Below the pieces are notes generated by a model. It was not told the DNA's origin. It ran no database searches and saw only the letters and a list, made by a program, of their open reading frames with translations. A stretch of 64,000 nucleotides of DNA. Source: JADJXV01 sp046328995 (GTDB taxonomy: Bacteria; Bacteroidota; Ignavibacteria; Kapaibacteriales; UBA961). This document shows, one piece after another, positions 31,579 to 39,483 of the stretch. Position 1 is the stretch's first letter, and each line of letters starts with the position of its first letter. Location: assembly GCA_046328995.1 (NCBI GenBank), contig JAXLVN010000001.1, forward strand, positions 1,426,001 to 1,490,000, in the 5' to 3' direction. Made by a program: the position numbers and the translations under genes.

Positions 31579-31616
31579 GGAGGTAAGCTTCACGGTTTAT
31601 CTCCTTTTGTTTTTCT
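31579..31616 (+). terminator. Terminator of cassette 3
   Basis: The stem-loop GGAGGTAAGC...TTTATCTCC is nearly the same as in cassette 2 and is followed by TTTTGTTTTTC. It lies within the last codons of the - strand gene ending at 31,590. Confidence 0.7.
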
Positions 31617-31790
31617 AAGTGCTTTGTATTTAAAGAAATTACTGCATGCCATAGCAATTAGAACCAAATTAACTCCGATAATGAAAACTTTAAGGGAATC
31701 CATTGAAATAAAAATATTTACGAACTCCAAGCAGAGCAAGGATAGGTACATGATCCAAAATATCCGCCAAGTTGAAAAGCTGTATTTCAC
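31590..31790 (-). CDS. Two-helix membrane protein, 66 aa
   Basis: Hydrophobic helices at residues about 9-29 and 33-52 ('IFWIMYLSLLCLEFVNIFIS', 'SLKVFIIGVNLVLIAMACSN'), with a basic tail (KYKALRKTKGDKP). ATG overlaps the upstream stop (ATGA). Ends against the cassette 3 terminator. Function unknown; position beside the operator-controlled promoter suggests early lysogenic or lytic control gene. Confidence 0.55.
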   Translation of the reverse strand: MKYSFSTWRIFWIMYLSLLCLEFVNIFISMDSLKVFIIGVNLVLIAMACSNFFKYKALRKTKGDKP

Positions 31791-32074
31791 TCCTCCGGCT
31801 CTCCTTCCCTATTGGTCCTGCGCCTGATTCGTAACTCCTTTATTTCATCTTTTCTCCGAACTGCTTCCTCTTGTATCAATCGCTTAGACAGGTCGGAATA
31901 CACCTTGTATCCAAACAAATCCATCAGATCAGAGCAGACAGATTCCTCGAAAATGTTGTTATACACTTTGTGAAGAATATCGCGGAATTCGGATTCTGGG
32001 AGTGGCTTACGTCCTCTCTTCGGCACTACCGCTGAAGGTGAGATTTTAACACCATTTTGTATGATATCTTCCAT
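31787..32074 (-). CDS. Small DNA-binding-like protein with AT-hook motif, 95 aa
   Basis: Near the N-terminus is 'PKRGRKPLPESEF', an AT-hook-like KRGRKP core that binds the minor groove in many regulators. The rest is helical and charged, with an Arg-rich end ('ELRIRRRTNREGEPEE'). First gene behind the operator-promoter element at 32,110-32,149, so probably repressor-controlled and perhaps a lytic regulator. AAAGGGAC upstream is a usable site. Confidence 0.55.
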   Translation of the reverse strand: MEDIIQNGVKISPSAVVPKRGRKPLPESEFRDILHKVYNNIFEESVCSDLMDLFGYKVYSDLSKRLIQEEAVRRKDEIKELRIRRRTNREGEPEE

Positions 32075-32109
32075 TTTAAAAGTCCCTTTTCGAATAAAAT
32101 AAAGTGTTG

Positions 32110-32149
32110 TAAGTACGTCGTATTTAGTATATTTGTGGTACTGTAAAAT
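32110..32149. promoter_or_regulatory. Operator-promoter element A (paired GTAC sites)
   Basis: A 40-base stretch matching element B at 32,551-32,590 without gaps at 28 of 40 positions: TAAGTAC at the left, TATATTTG-type core, and GTAC(T/C)GTAAAA at the right. The two GTAC words are exactly 25 bases apart in both elements. It lies upstream of the - strand gene starting at 32,074. A further TGTACCGAT is at 32,161. Most likely sites for the CI-like repressor. Confidence 0.65.
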
Positions 32150-32209
32150 TTAAACATCAATGTACCGATGTATCACATGCCAAACGCTAAACGAATTAAT
32201 GTAAACTCA

Positions 32210-32518
32210 TTAGTCTGTAGGTGATAATAGATAGCTTGCAAATGCTTTTCGAAGGCTTTGATTCACATTTATTAACCGTTCGTTGTCTTTTTGAAGTTGT
32301 GTGAATTCTGCGAGATTGACTGTACTGTTGTTGTCTGCTTCTGCTTCTGCTATTTCTCTGGAGAAGTAAGCAATTCTTTGATGAGCGAATTTTACCTCTT
32401 CTTTTAAAGTACAAACTGTGTTCCTGAGATTCATTATCTCAGCTTCCAGTTCTTGAGCATAAAGCTGAGATTTTATCAATGCTTCCTCAATATGCTTTTG
32501 TGACTTCGCTGCGCTCAT
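32210..32518 (-). CDS. Coiled-coil protein divergent from the repressor, 102 aa
   Basis: Starts at ATG 32,518 after a strong AGGAGGAAAGGT. Almost the whole protein is a predicted coiled coil ('EEALIKSQLYAQELEAEIMN', 'TQLQKDNERLINVNQSLRKA'). No DNA-binding motif is visible. Its position, divergent from the repressor behind element B, is that of a Cro-type or early-operon first gene, but no function can be assigned. Confidence 0.6.
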   Translation of the reverse strand: MSAAKSQKHIEEALIKSQLYAQELEAEIMNLRNTVCTLKEEVKFAHQRIAYFSREIAEAEADNNSTVNLAEFTQLQKDNERLINVNQSLRKAFASYLLSPTD

Positions 32519-32550
32519 ACCTTTCCTCCTAAAACTAAAATTCTTGGGCA

Positions 32551-32590
32551 TAAGTACCGTCCAAATACTATATTTGCAGTACCGTAAAAA
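32551..32590. promoter_or_regulatory. Operator-promoter element B between repressor and early gene
   Basis: Contains AGTACCGT twice (32,553-32,560 and 32,578-32,585, 25 bases apart) around TATATTTG, which fits the TAnnTTTG -7 element of Bacteroidetes promoters on the + strand. It matches element A over 40 bases. Located in the 100-base divergent gap upstream of the repressor gene. Confidence 0.7.
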
Positions 32591-32618
32591 GCGTCATGCT
32601 TTCGGGGCGCAAAACTAA

Positions 32619-33095
32619 GTGAATCTTTTTATAAAAGCAAGAAAAAATATTAATATTTACAAAAATATTTATTTACTTCAATTGAATAACAAACAAGAAA
32701 TATCGCAACGCCTTGAAAACTGGATACATAACAACTTTAGGACTAAAACCGAGTTTTGTCAGAAAAGCGGAATGAGTCTGCAATCATTAAATATGTATAC
32801 AAGTGGAAAATCTGGAATAGGCACAAAATTTCTAAATAGATTGCGGGAAATGGGCTGTGATGTAGAGTGGCTAATTTCCGGCCGGGAAGCCAATCAGCCG
32901 ACAATCAAGCTCGAAGTACCGACGACAGACAAGTCAACGGAGAATCTACTTCTTGTTGAAACCTTGAATCGTGTTATAGAACTGAGCCAGAAGTTTGATA
33001 TTCAAAGCGCAGAGCTTCAGCAAGTCAAAGAAGAGCTGAAGGAACTGAAGGAAGAAAAACTAAAACTTCCAGGACAAACTGCGGTGACAGTATAA
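32619..33095 (+). CDS. CI-like phage repressor with helix-turn-helix and coiled coil
   Basis: Residues about 25-85 ('ISQRLENWIHNNFRTKTEFC', 'QKSGMSLQSLNMYTSGKSGI', 'RLREMGCDVEWLISGRE') match the N-terminal helix-turn-helix domain of phage repressors, including the GCDVEWLISG end typical of such proteins. There is no peptidase/LexA-like domain. Instead a coiled coil (residues 108-150, 'ELQQVKEELKELKEEKLKL') probably dimerises it, so induction must differ from RecA-stimulated self-cleavage. The start is uncertain: a GTG at 32,619 opens the frame, and a TTG near 32,682 immediately before 'NNKQEISQ' is an alternative. Divergent from the early gene and preceded by GTAC operators. Confidence 0.75.
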   Translation: MNLFIKARKNINIYKNIYLLQLNNKQEISQRLENWIHNNFRTKTEFCQKSGMSLQSLNMYTSGKSGIGTKFLNRLREMGCDVEWLISGREANQPTIKLEVPTTDKSTENLLLVETLNRVIELSQKFDIQSAELQQVKEELKELKEEKLKLPGQTAVTV

Positions 33096-33189
33096 TTCTG
33101 ATAGAAGTAGGATGCGCGGCAGGGATAGGGTTTTGTCCTAGGGGGAGAAATTGAAAATAAATATCCTATGGATGGGATTTATTAACAAA

Positions 33190-33210
33190 ATTGAGTAATA
33201 ATTGAGTAAT
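33190..33210. repeat. Two direct repeats ATTGAGTAAT, 11 bp apart
   Basis: ATTGAGTAAT occurs at 33,190-33,199 and 33,201-33,210, about one helical turn apart, upstream of the accessory cassette starting at 33,286. It may be a regulator site. Nothing else is evident in this 190-base gap. Confidence 0.45.
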
Positions 33211-33285
33211 GGACGGTTTGGAATATGAGGTAAATTTGTGAAACAGATATTAACTACTTTCTATTCATAATCAGGACAGTTAAAT

Positions 33286-34143
33286 ATGGCTCATAATCGA
33301 ACAAAGAAGTTTGAATTGTATCGTTATCAAATAATACCTCAGAAAACAGGTTTCCAATACAGCATCCTTGAAGATATAAAAAATGAAGAGGATTTATTGA
33401 AAAATAAAAATACTATATTTGCGGAAATTGTCAAAGGAACAAAAACTTATAAGAATGGTAATGATAGCCTCATAAATCGCATTGAACACCAAGTTGATGA
33501 TTTGTTCATTATCCACTTTGGGCAACCAAGAAAGCGAAAAATAACTACTAATGATTTTAGGCCTAGTTATGTGGATGATTACCCTGATGCTATTTTGGCA
33601 TTCAATAACGCACCGGAAGTACAAATGATAGCTATACAATCAAACTCCGAAGCATTTAGACAAACAAGAACACTCGCAAATATTTTCCAAAACACGGTAA
33701 ACAAGGTTCTCATCAAACATAATCTTGGTATTGTTATAGAGCCTATATTTGACCCAAAAGACTTTTGGGATTTGGTTAGAAAATATGAAAAGAAAATAAC
33801 TCAAGTTCGCTTTAATATCGTTCGACCTAATATGCCGAACATATCAAAGGAACTGACTTTTGACTTAAAAGCTTTCAGCCAAGATGTAGGAAGTACTCGC
33901 TCCAGTTTTGAATTTACAAGCGGAGACGATTCTCATCTTAATTTATCCCCATCTAACGAAACAATAAATGGATTAGTAAATTATTCAGCAGCTGGAGGCG
34001 GAAATATTACTTTAAAAGCAAAAGGAATGAGGAGATTTATGAAAACCAATGATAAAATATCAGAAGCTATCGTTGATGAATATGAATTACATGGGCCCCC
34101 TGATGAAGTCGTAAAAGTATTTAAAACTATGATGAGTCTGTAA
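33286..34143 (+). CDS. Unrecognised cytosolic protein of an accessory cassette, 285 aa
   Basis: A soluble mixed alpha/beta protein without signal peptide. N-terminal 'KKFELYRYQIIPQKTGFQYS' is beta-like, the centre has 'AFRQTRTLANIFQNTVNKVL', and the C-terminal half includes 'QVRFNIVRPNMPNISKELTF' and 'SAAGGGNITLKAKGMRRFM'. I do not recognise a family. It starts the three-gene cassette between repressor and integrase, a location where temperate phages often carry defence or exclusion genes. The gene for a four-helix membrane protein starts four bases after its stop, suggesting that the products act together. Confidence 0.6.
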   Translation: MAHNRTKKFELYRYQIIPQKTGFQYSILEDIKNEEDLLKNKNTIFAEIVKGTKTYKNGNDSLINRIEHQVDDLFIIHFGQPRKRKITTNDFRPSYVDDYPDAILAFNNAPEVQMIAIQSNSEAFRQTRTLANIFQNTVNKVLIKHNLGIVIEPIFDPKDFWDLVRKYEKKITQVRFNIVRPNMPNISKELTFDLKAFSQDVGSTRSSFEFTSGDDSHLNLSPSNETINGLVNYSAAGGGNITLKAKGMRRFMKTNDKISEAIVDEYELHGPPDEVVKVFKTMMSL

Positions 34144-34147
34144 TTTT

Positions 34148-34606
34148 ATGCACACATTAGGTTACATATTTTTATGGATTGTTGGAGGGGTGGTTATGCA
34201 GTTGTTCTGTTGTCTCCTGAAAACAAGCTATTTAGAAACTTTTTACGAGAATAATCTAATCTTGTTATTAGTATCGCTCATGGCTATCAATATCACAACC
34301 ATAAGCGTTATAATGACTAAGCTTAAGGAAATATCTGATAAACTACATGGAAATTTTTCTGCAACAAAATCAGCTATGCGTAGCTCTATTTTTGAACAAG
34401 TTGGTTTGATTGTAGCTGCAATTATTTTGTTGATGTTGAAAAAAAGTACCATCCAAGAATTAGTTGAAAATAACTTTTATTGGCAAAGTGGTTTTCATGC
34501 TGTCTTTATTGGGGCTATTAATATTTTAATCGATACGGCAAGGACAATTTTCATCATTTTAGATTTTGAAGAAAAGAGAGCAGTGCAAAAAGATAGAGGG
34601 CTATAA
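34148..34606 (+). CDS. Four-helix membrane protein of the accessory cassette, 152 aa
   Basis: Hydrophobic segments at about residues 5-24, 35-55, 84-101 and 114-135, joined by a charged cytosolic loop ('TKLKEISDKLHGNFSATKSA'). No family recognised. Coupled closely to the preceding soluble protein gene. A sensor plus membrane-effector pair is a common plan in abortive-infection systems, and this is the basis for suspecting defence. A plain membrane-bound phage exclusion protein is also possible. Confidence 0.6.
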   Translation: MHTLGYIFLWIVGGVVMQLFCCLLKTSYLETFYENNLILLLVSLMAINITTISVIMTKLKEISDKLHGNFSATKSAMRSSIFEQVGLIVAAIILLMLKKSTIQELVENNFYWQSGFHAVFIGAINILIDTARTIFIILDFEEKRAVQKDRGL

Positions 34607-34654
34607 TCTACAATCTTAGTAATATATATATCAACTTATACAAATTTCGACGCT

Positions 34655-35017
34655 ATGTCTGATGATGGGAGACGTTACGCCCTGTATTTAAATGAGTTAA
34701 TTCGTCTATACAAGCTATTCAATCCTGCCTTTGATAGAAGTGAATTGAATATATATATAACAGATGCTCTTTTTGAATTATTAGAGGAAATGTATGTGTC
34801 AATTGATGAGTTAGAAGCATTTGTAGCAAAAGACTCTAAGGGATTAACTACAGTAATCAAGCCTAAAAATGGTTTGTTATTTCAACAACCAGCTGTTATT
34901 TTGGCTTTGTATTATTTTTACAACCACCAAACATTCTTAAGAGATAATTGGGTACTTAATAATGAAGCGCTTAAAAGTATTTATAAAGCCACAAGTACCT
35001 CTTATGAAACTTACTAA
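34655..35017 (+). CDS. Hypothetical helical protein before the integrase, 120 aa
   Basis: A helical, Tyr/Leu-rich protein ('RRYALYLNELIRLYKLFNPA', 'LYYFYNHQTFLRDNWVLNNE') with no membrane segment of sufficient length. No family recognised. It ends 10 bases before the integrase gene. The ribosome binding site is not obvious. It may belong with the accessory pair or with the integrase. Confidence 0.5.
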   Translation: MSDDGRRYALYLNELIRLYKLFNPAFDRSELNIYITDALFELLEEMYVSIDELEAFVAKDSKGLTTVIKPKNGLLFQQPAVILALYYFYNHQTFLRDNWVLNNEALKSIYKATSTSYETY

Positions 35018-35027
35018 AGATTGATAT

Positions 35028-36128
35028 ATGGGTAAGCGCAAGCAAACCGTCCCCGGATCCATCTTTAAGCGCAAAGGATCATCGAAGCTTTATATCAGAT
35101 ATAAGGATCAGCAAATTGCGACCGGTCTCGAAGATTCTACGCAGAACCGAAAGATTGCCCTTCAGATGCTTGAGAAGATGCATTATAGCTTCCTTGGTTT
35201 CAAGCCCGCACCGGTCTTCAAATCAAAAAAACTGGATGAAGTTTATGCGCTATTTGTTGAAGATCACTACAAAACCGCCACAGACAAAACTAAGCGTTTG
35301 TCTAGGAATGCAGTTAATGCAATCAGTCCTAACGACACTTATCTAACCGTAGAGAATATAAACAATGATGTTGTTCGATTTACTGAAAGCGCCACACGTC
35401 TTCAGCAAATCACGATATCTGTCTATCTGACATTTTATTCTGTATTTATACAATGGTGTGTTAAGAAAAACTACTTGACATCCTTTCCGGAGAAATTAGA
35501 TGTAGAGCGTAAACTATCGAGGAAGAAAGAGCGCAAACGAGAGGTTATATGTTTTACGAAGGAAGAATTTGACCTGCTGGTACAGTACTTTAATGATAAG
35601 GATAAAGAATTTTCGCTGCTTTTGCTTTTTATATGGCATACTGGAGCACGAATTACCGAAACATTAAAACTTACCTGGGAGCAAGTTGATTTTCAAGAAC
35701 AACGAATACTGTTTGTAAATAAAATTGATCCGCGAATACATGAGTATCTTCCAATCAGTTCAGTAGTCGTCGATATACTTCATCAGCTCTCTGTAAATGA
35801 AGAAAAACCGTTTCGGTGGTCACATACAAGCCGGTCAATTCTAAACAACCGTCTCAATCAAGGTATGTTTGCTCTTGGGATCAACAAACAAAAAAGAGCA
35901 TTTCACTCCATTCGTCGTACCTTTGCGACTAATTTATTTGAAAATGATGTAGCAATCCCCGATGTGATGGATTTAATGCGCCATAAGAATATTCAAACGA
36001 CTCTAAATCATTACAAAGGTCATAAGAACGAGCGGCTTCTCGCTGTCCTGGAACAAAAAGTAGTGAATGCACCGACTGCACCAATATTGCACCATCAAAA
36101 TCCTACAAAACCCATCAAAACCGATTAA
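35028..36128 (+). CDS. int: Tyrosine recombinase / phage integrase
   Basis: A 366-residue site-specific recombinase. The N-terminus ('GSIFKRKGSSKLYIRYKDQ') is an AP2-like arm-binding domain, residues about 65-165 form the core-binding SAM-like domain, and the catalytic domain has Arg208 (HTGARITE), His293-x-x-Arg296 (FHSIRR), His319 (MRHKN) and the nucleophile Tyr329 (LNHYKGH). All expected catalytic positions are present, so it should be active. It is the outermost gene of the element, adjacent to host genes and a strong terminator, as usual for an integrase near an attachment site. Confidence 0.95.
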   Translation: MGKRKQTVPGSIFKRKGSSKLYIRYKDQQIATGLEDSTQNRKIALQMLEKMHYSFLGFKPAPVFKSKKLDEVYALFVEDHYKTATDKTKRLSRNAVNAISPNDTYLTVENINNDVVRFTESATRLQQITISVYLTFYSVFIQWCVKKNYLTSFPEKLDVERKLSRKKERKREVICFTKEEFDLLVQYFNDKDKEFSLLLLFIWHTGARITETLKLTWEQVDFQEQRILFVNKIDPRIHEYLPISSVVVDILHQLSVNEEKPFRWSHTSRSILNNRLNQGMFALGINKQKRAFHSIRRTFATNLFENDVAIPDVMDLMRHKNIQTTLNHYKGHKNERLLAVLEQKVVNAPTAPILHHQNPTKPIKTD

Positions 36129-36206
36129 TATCGAACAAGACTCAATTGTCAATATATTATAAATACAAGCTACTTACTTACAAATTAAAGACTTAAAAAC
36201 AACGAA

Positions 36207-36236
36207 GCCGCTTTCATCACGAAAGCGGCTTTTTTT
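36207..36236. terminator. Strong terminator at the element/host boundary
   Basis: GCCGCTTTC (36,207-36,215) and GAAAGCGGC (36,221-36,229) form a perfect nine-base stem with T7 on the + strand. It follows the integrase and faces the convergent host gene ending at 36,258; the upstream A residues let it work on the - strand too. Confidence 0.85.
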
Positions 36237-36257
36237 ATTGGACAGATAGTGTCAGTC

Positions 36258-38429
36258 TTAACGAAGAATAACCACTTGCTGCGTACGAGTCGTGCCATCG
36301 AGAGCCGTCACCACACACGTATATGTGCCGTTTGTCAAATTCGTAGCATTGAGGTTCACACGGAATGTACCGGCAGGATATTCCGAACGCTCGATAGTCG
36401 ATACTAAGCGGCCTGCTTCGTCATAAACACTCACACCGGCTGTAGTCGGAGTATTGAACGTAAGCTCAATCGAACCATTAAATTGCATCGGATTCGGGAA
36501 TGCCGACATCGTAAAACGGGCAATCGGATTCTCTGCTTCATCAACCGATACAGCGCCAAGCACGACATCGTCGTTCTGACGTGGTACCACTTTGTAATTG
36601 CTGAAACTGTACAGCATGATTCCTTTAAGTGAAGTGATTCTCTGACCGCGTTGCAGCCATACTTTCGCATTTGCTGTTTTGGTTGCATATTGTGTATTGC
36701 CGTCATCCGTCTCGACTCTAAGCCGTGCACTTGCCTCTCCGGGACCACCAAATTCCGTCGAATCAACGACATTAAATTCACCAAAATTACTTGGCGCATC
36801 GGCATTGGTATCAGCGACCACGACATTTTCTAATTCGATCATCATATTTTCCCATTGTTCGACTTTTGGGTCGCCTGAGCGTTTTCCGGCGAAGTCTTTT
36901 GTTTTTAAGCGTTTTGGCGGATACTTCACCCCTGGATCTGTCAGTAATGCTGCATCGGAATTTGCAATTGAGTCCATCGTTGTCACACCGTTGAGCTCGC
37001 GGATGATACCACGTACCCGTATTTTGTCCCACCGTGAGAACGCGCGGATTTTACTCGATGGAGAGGTAGAATTGAGCACCAATGCCGAATATCCTTCTTC
37101 ACCGTCCTGAATATACACCCGTGGCGCGCTGAGCACTGCATTTGGAACATCGGCAGCATCGGCAGAGACCGTTGCTTCGAGTGTCGCGTAGTAGCCGTTA
37201 TACGCTGTCGAACCGGTCGCGGTGAACTGTTCGCGGATGTCTTTAATCATCGGAGCGCGGTCGAGAACACGATAGTAGAAGACGGCAGTATCGGCAGTTG
37301 GGAATTTCACGACTGTGTTATCGACATCGGAGATTTCGGCTTTCCAGCGAACGAGGGAATTGGCTGCTTGGGCGGGAATAGTAGCTGTATAGAGCGTATC
37401 TGATACTTTGGTTGCATCGAGCGACGTCATGGCGCCGCCATTTACTGAATACTTGACTTGGACATATTTGAGGTCTGCTTTCCCCTTACGTAGTGTAATC
37501 GATACCGGCACTGTTTCCGTAGATGTCGGGATGGCATTGACGCGGCTACTGCGGGTATTGACCAATACCGGCGGCGCGGAATTAGCATCAACGACGAAGT
37601 CTTCGGGAAGTGCAGGCGAGATCATAAACGATACCGTCTGTCCGCCGACGGTATTGGAAGTGATATACCCCTTGATAGAACTAATTTTCTGTCCGACCTG
37701 CGGAGCGACAAATGTTCCGATTTTCACGGCATCGGTGCGGAAATAATTCGACTGATCGCGGAGATACATTTGATTACCGGCGGCATCGGTGAGGATAATT
37801 GTCGTGCGTTGAGCGCCGCTGACGGTAATTGACGCCACGGTCACATCATTAAATTCTACTTTCATACCGAGATACTTTGCTCCGGTAAGGAATTGCGGGG
37901 CTGCAGGAATTGCCCCCGAGACAAAATCAGAGATTTTCACTTTCGGTACTGCCGGCAACGCAATGCCTTCGTCAATAAAGTCCACCGTGGAATTAGCGAT
38001 CACCTGTGCCTGAATCGCGCCAAGATTATTTACGGGGAAATTCGTGACTTTAACGGTCATTTCCACTAATTGTCCCACGCGTAACCGATTGAAATTTGAA
38101 GCAGTATTATTGGTATCGCAGATCACGAGTACGCCGGCAAATTCATTAAGCGTGGAATTTGTATCGCGCATAAAAACGGCATAATTGACATTACCTGCGA
38201 TCATAATTTTGCGATTGTCGGTCGGGTAATTCACGACCGGCGGCAACGACACAATCCCCGTCATTTTCACCGTATCACCAATCTTCGGCGATTGTAATGA
38301 GCCCTTCGTCAATGAATCCATAGGAATAGCCGCTACGTCTTTGACGCTCATTTTCTTAAAATTTTGCGCGTGCAGTGTTACCGACGAACATGCAAGAATC
38401 GCACACATACCAAGAAACAATTTCTTCAT
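36258..38429 (-). CDS. T9SS-secreted multidomain protein with OB-fold-like N-terminus
   Basis: A 723-residue host protein. Signal peptide MKKLFLGMCAILACSSVTLHAQ; then repeated OB-fold-like parts ('IGDTVKMTGIVSLPPVVNYP', 'LRVGQLVEMTVKVTNFP', 'KIRVRGIIRELNGVTTM'); a middle Ig-like part ('VPVSITLRKGKADLKYVQVK'); and a C-terminal T9SS type-A domain ('FPNPMQFNGSIELTF', 'AGTFRVNLNATNLTNG'). Export to the cell surface or medium is expected. OB-like extracellular domains of this type occur with nucleases and adhesins in Bacteroidetes, but no catalytic part is visible. First host gene beyond the prophage. Confidence 0.7.
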   Translation of the reverse strand: MKKLFLGMCAILACSSVTLHAQNFKKMSVKDVAAIPMDSLTKGSLQSPKIGDTVKMTGIVSLPPVVNYPTDNRKIMIAGNVNYAVFMRDTNSTLNEFAGVLVICDTNNTASNFNRLRVGQLVEMTVKVTNFPVNNLGAIQAQVIANSTVDFIDEGIALPAVPKVKISDFVSGAIPAAPQFLTGAKYLGMKVEFNDVTVASITVSGAQRTTIILTDAAGNQMYLRDQSNYFRTDAVKIGTFVAPQVGQKISSIKGYITSNTVGGQTVSFMISPALPEDFVVDANSAPPVLVNTRSSRVNAIPTSTETVPVSITLRKGKADLKYVQVKYSVNGGAMTSLDATKVSDTLYTATIPAQAANSLVRWKAEISDVDNTVVKFPTADTAVFYYRVLDRAPMIKDIREQFTATGSTAYNGYYATLEATVSADAADVPNAVLSAPRVYIQDGEEGYSALVLNSTSPSSKIRAFSRWDKIRVRGIIRELNGVTTMDSIANSDAALLTDPGVKYPPKRLKTKDFAGKRSGDPKVEQWENMMIELENVVVADTNADAPSNFGEFNVVDSTEFGGPGEASARLRVETDDGNTQYATKTANAKVWLQRGQRITSLKGIMLYSFSNYKVVPRQNDDVVLGAVSVDEAENPIARFTMSAFPNPMQFNGSIELTFNTPTTAGVSVYDEAGRLVSTIERSEYPAGTFRVNLNATNLTNGTYTCVVTALDGTTRTQQVVILR

Positions 38430-38474
38430 TTTTTCTCCTGAAGTAAGTAATATAACTATATAGAATTGATACTC

Positions 38475-39425
38475 TTAATCTACTTTTTTGTAAATATCTT
38501 CGATAATGTAGAGCGGCCGGTATTTTGTCTCATCATGCACGCGGCCGAGATATTCACCGATCATACCGAGTGCGATGAGCTGCACGCCGCCGAGAATGAG
38601 CACGATGATGACTATCGACGACCAGCCGGGGACCGTAGAGTTCGTAAAGAGCTTTACCCGTAAAATATCAAGGGCATACAAAAACCCTGCACAGGCAGTC
38701 AGAATTCCCATATATGAGGCAAGGCGCAGTGGCACAGCCGAAAATGAAGTGATGCCGTCAAAGGCAAATTTGATCATTTTGGACAAGGTATATTTCGTTT
38801 CACCGGAGAATCGCTCATGGCGCTCGTACTCGAGACCGGTCTGCGGGAACCCGATCCAACTGATCATACCGCGGATAAAACGATGGCGCTCTTTCATCGA
38901 CACGAGCACATTCACCACACGGCGGCTCATAATGCGGAAATCGCCGGTATCAACCGGAATATTGACATTCGTGAGTTTTTTGAGTAACCGGTAGAAAATC
39001 TTAGCCGTAAAGAGCTTGAAAAATGTCTCGCCTTCGCGTTTTTTCCGAACGGCATAGACCACATCAAAGCCCTCTTTATGCTTGGCGTACAGGTCGGCAA
39101 TTGTCTCCGGGGGATCCTGCAAATCACCGTCAATGACTGCGACTGCATCACCCTTCGAGAGGTCAATTCCGGCGGTGATGGTGATCTGATGACCATGATT
39201 ACGGGATAAGTTGAGTAAGAGATATCCGGTATGCTTCTCGCAGAGGTCTTTGAGGATCGAAAATGTTCCGTCGGACGAACCATCATTGACAAAGATGACT
39301 TCAATTTCATCCCGTTCAATTCCAAAGCGCTCGCGAAAGATTGAGCGGACACCTTCCATCCGTTCAAAAAACTTATGAGCTATCCCCTCTTCATTATACA
39401 TCGGAACGACGACAGACAATTTCAT
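38475..39425 (-). CDS. GT2 glycosyltransferase, polyprenyl-phosphate sugar transferase type
   Basis: A 316-residue protein. The N-terminal GT-A domain has 'SVVVPMYNEEG', 'VIFVNDGSSDGTF' and the metal-binding 'VIDGDLQDPPE', all diagnostic of family 2. Two C-terminal membrane helices (about residues 235-255 and 268-292) place it with GtrB/DPM1-like enzymes that move a hexose from a nucleotide sugar to undecaprenyl phosphate. 'GEYLGRVHDETKYRPLYI' closes the protein as usual for this group. Probably serves surface glycan synthesis together with the GT9 gene just upstream. Confidence 0.88.
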   Translation of the reverse strand: MKLSVVVPMYNEEGIAHKFFERMEGVRSIFRERFGIERDEIEVIFVNDGSSDGTFSILKDLCEKHTGYLLLNLSRNHGHQITITAGIDLSKGDAVAVIDGDLQDPPETIADLYAKHKEGFDVVYAVRKKREGETFFKLFTAKIFYRLLKKLTNVNIPVDTGDFRIMSRRVVNVLVSMKERHRFIRGMISWIGFPQTGLEYERHERFSGETKYTLSKMIKFAFDGITSFSAVPLRLASYMGILTACAGFLYALDILRVKLFTNSTVPGWSSIVIIVLILGGVQLIALGMIGEYLGRVHDETKYRPLYIIEDIYKKVD

Positions 39426-39483
39426 GCGTTATACTTTAAAGTGAAGACTGTTTTTAAATACAAAAATATGATTTTACGGCGGT

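Larger units (their letters stand above)
30535..31616 (+). repeat. Three tandem peptide cassettes of about 360 bp
   Basis: Units are about 30,535-30,897, 30,898-31,254 and 31,255-31,616. Each starts with a CTT(G)GAATCC/GGATCCATAAATACCC element, has a leader of about 150 bases, a 48-codon gene and a terminator. Leaders 1 and 3 are nearly identical over long parts; leader 2 has diverged except at its ends. Coding parts 2 and 3 are identical over 60 or more bases. Tandem duplication with later divergence is clear. The block lies on the + strand inside a - strand operon region. Confidence 0.9.
1..36128. mobile_element. Right-hand part of a prophage-like integrated element
   Basis: The segment carries tail-fibre, holin-like and CHAP hydrolase genes on the + strand, an early region of tiny overlapping genes on the - strand (ThyX, ASCH, WDGH, initiator-like protein), a CI-like repressor and finally a tyrosine recombinase at 35,028-36,128. 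Beyond the integrase and its terminator the genes change abruptly to widely spaced host genes. The left end, with terminase and capsid genes, is not in the window, so the left attachment site cannot be seen and I could not define the right one. Prophage is the best reading. The DUF2958 and methyltransferase-helicase genes are also common on conjugative elements, so a hybrid element is possible. Confidence 0.85.

Noticed and set aside
31462..31827. A 121-codon + strand frame spanning the third peptide cassette
   Set aside because: It runs out of phase through the conserved 48-residue peptide gene, its terminator and two - strand genes linked by an ATGA overlap. Not compatible with the repeat logic.
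36129..36257. Attachment site next to the integrase
   Set aside because: Only the terminator is evident. The left end of the element is outside the window, so no duplicated core sequence can be compared.
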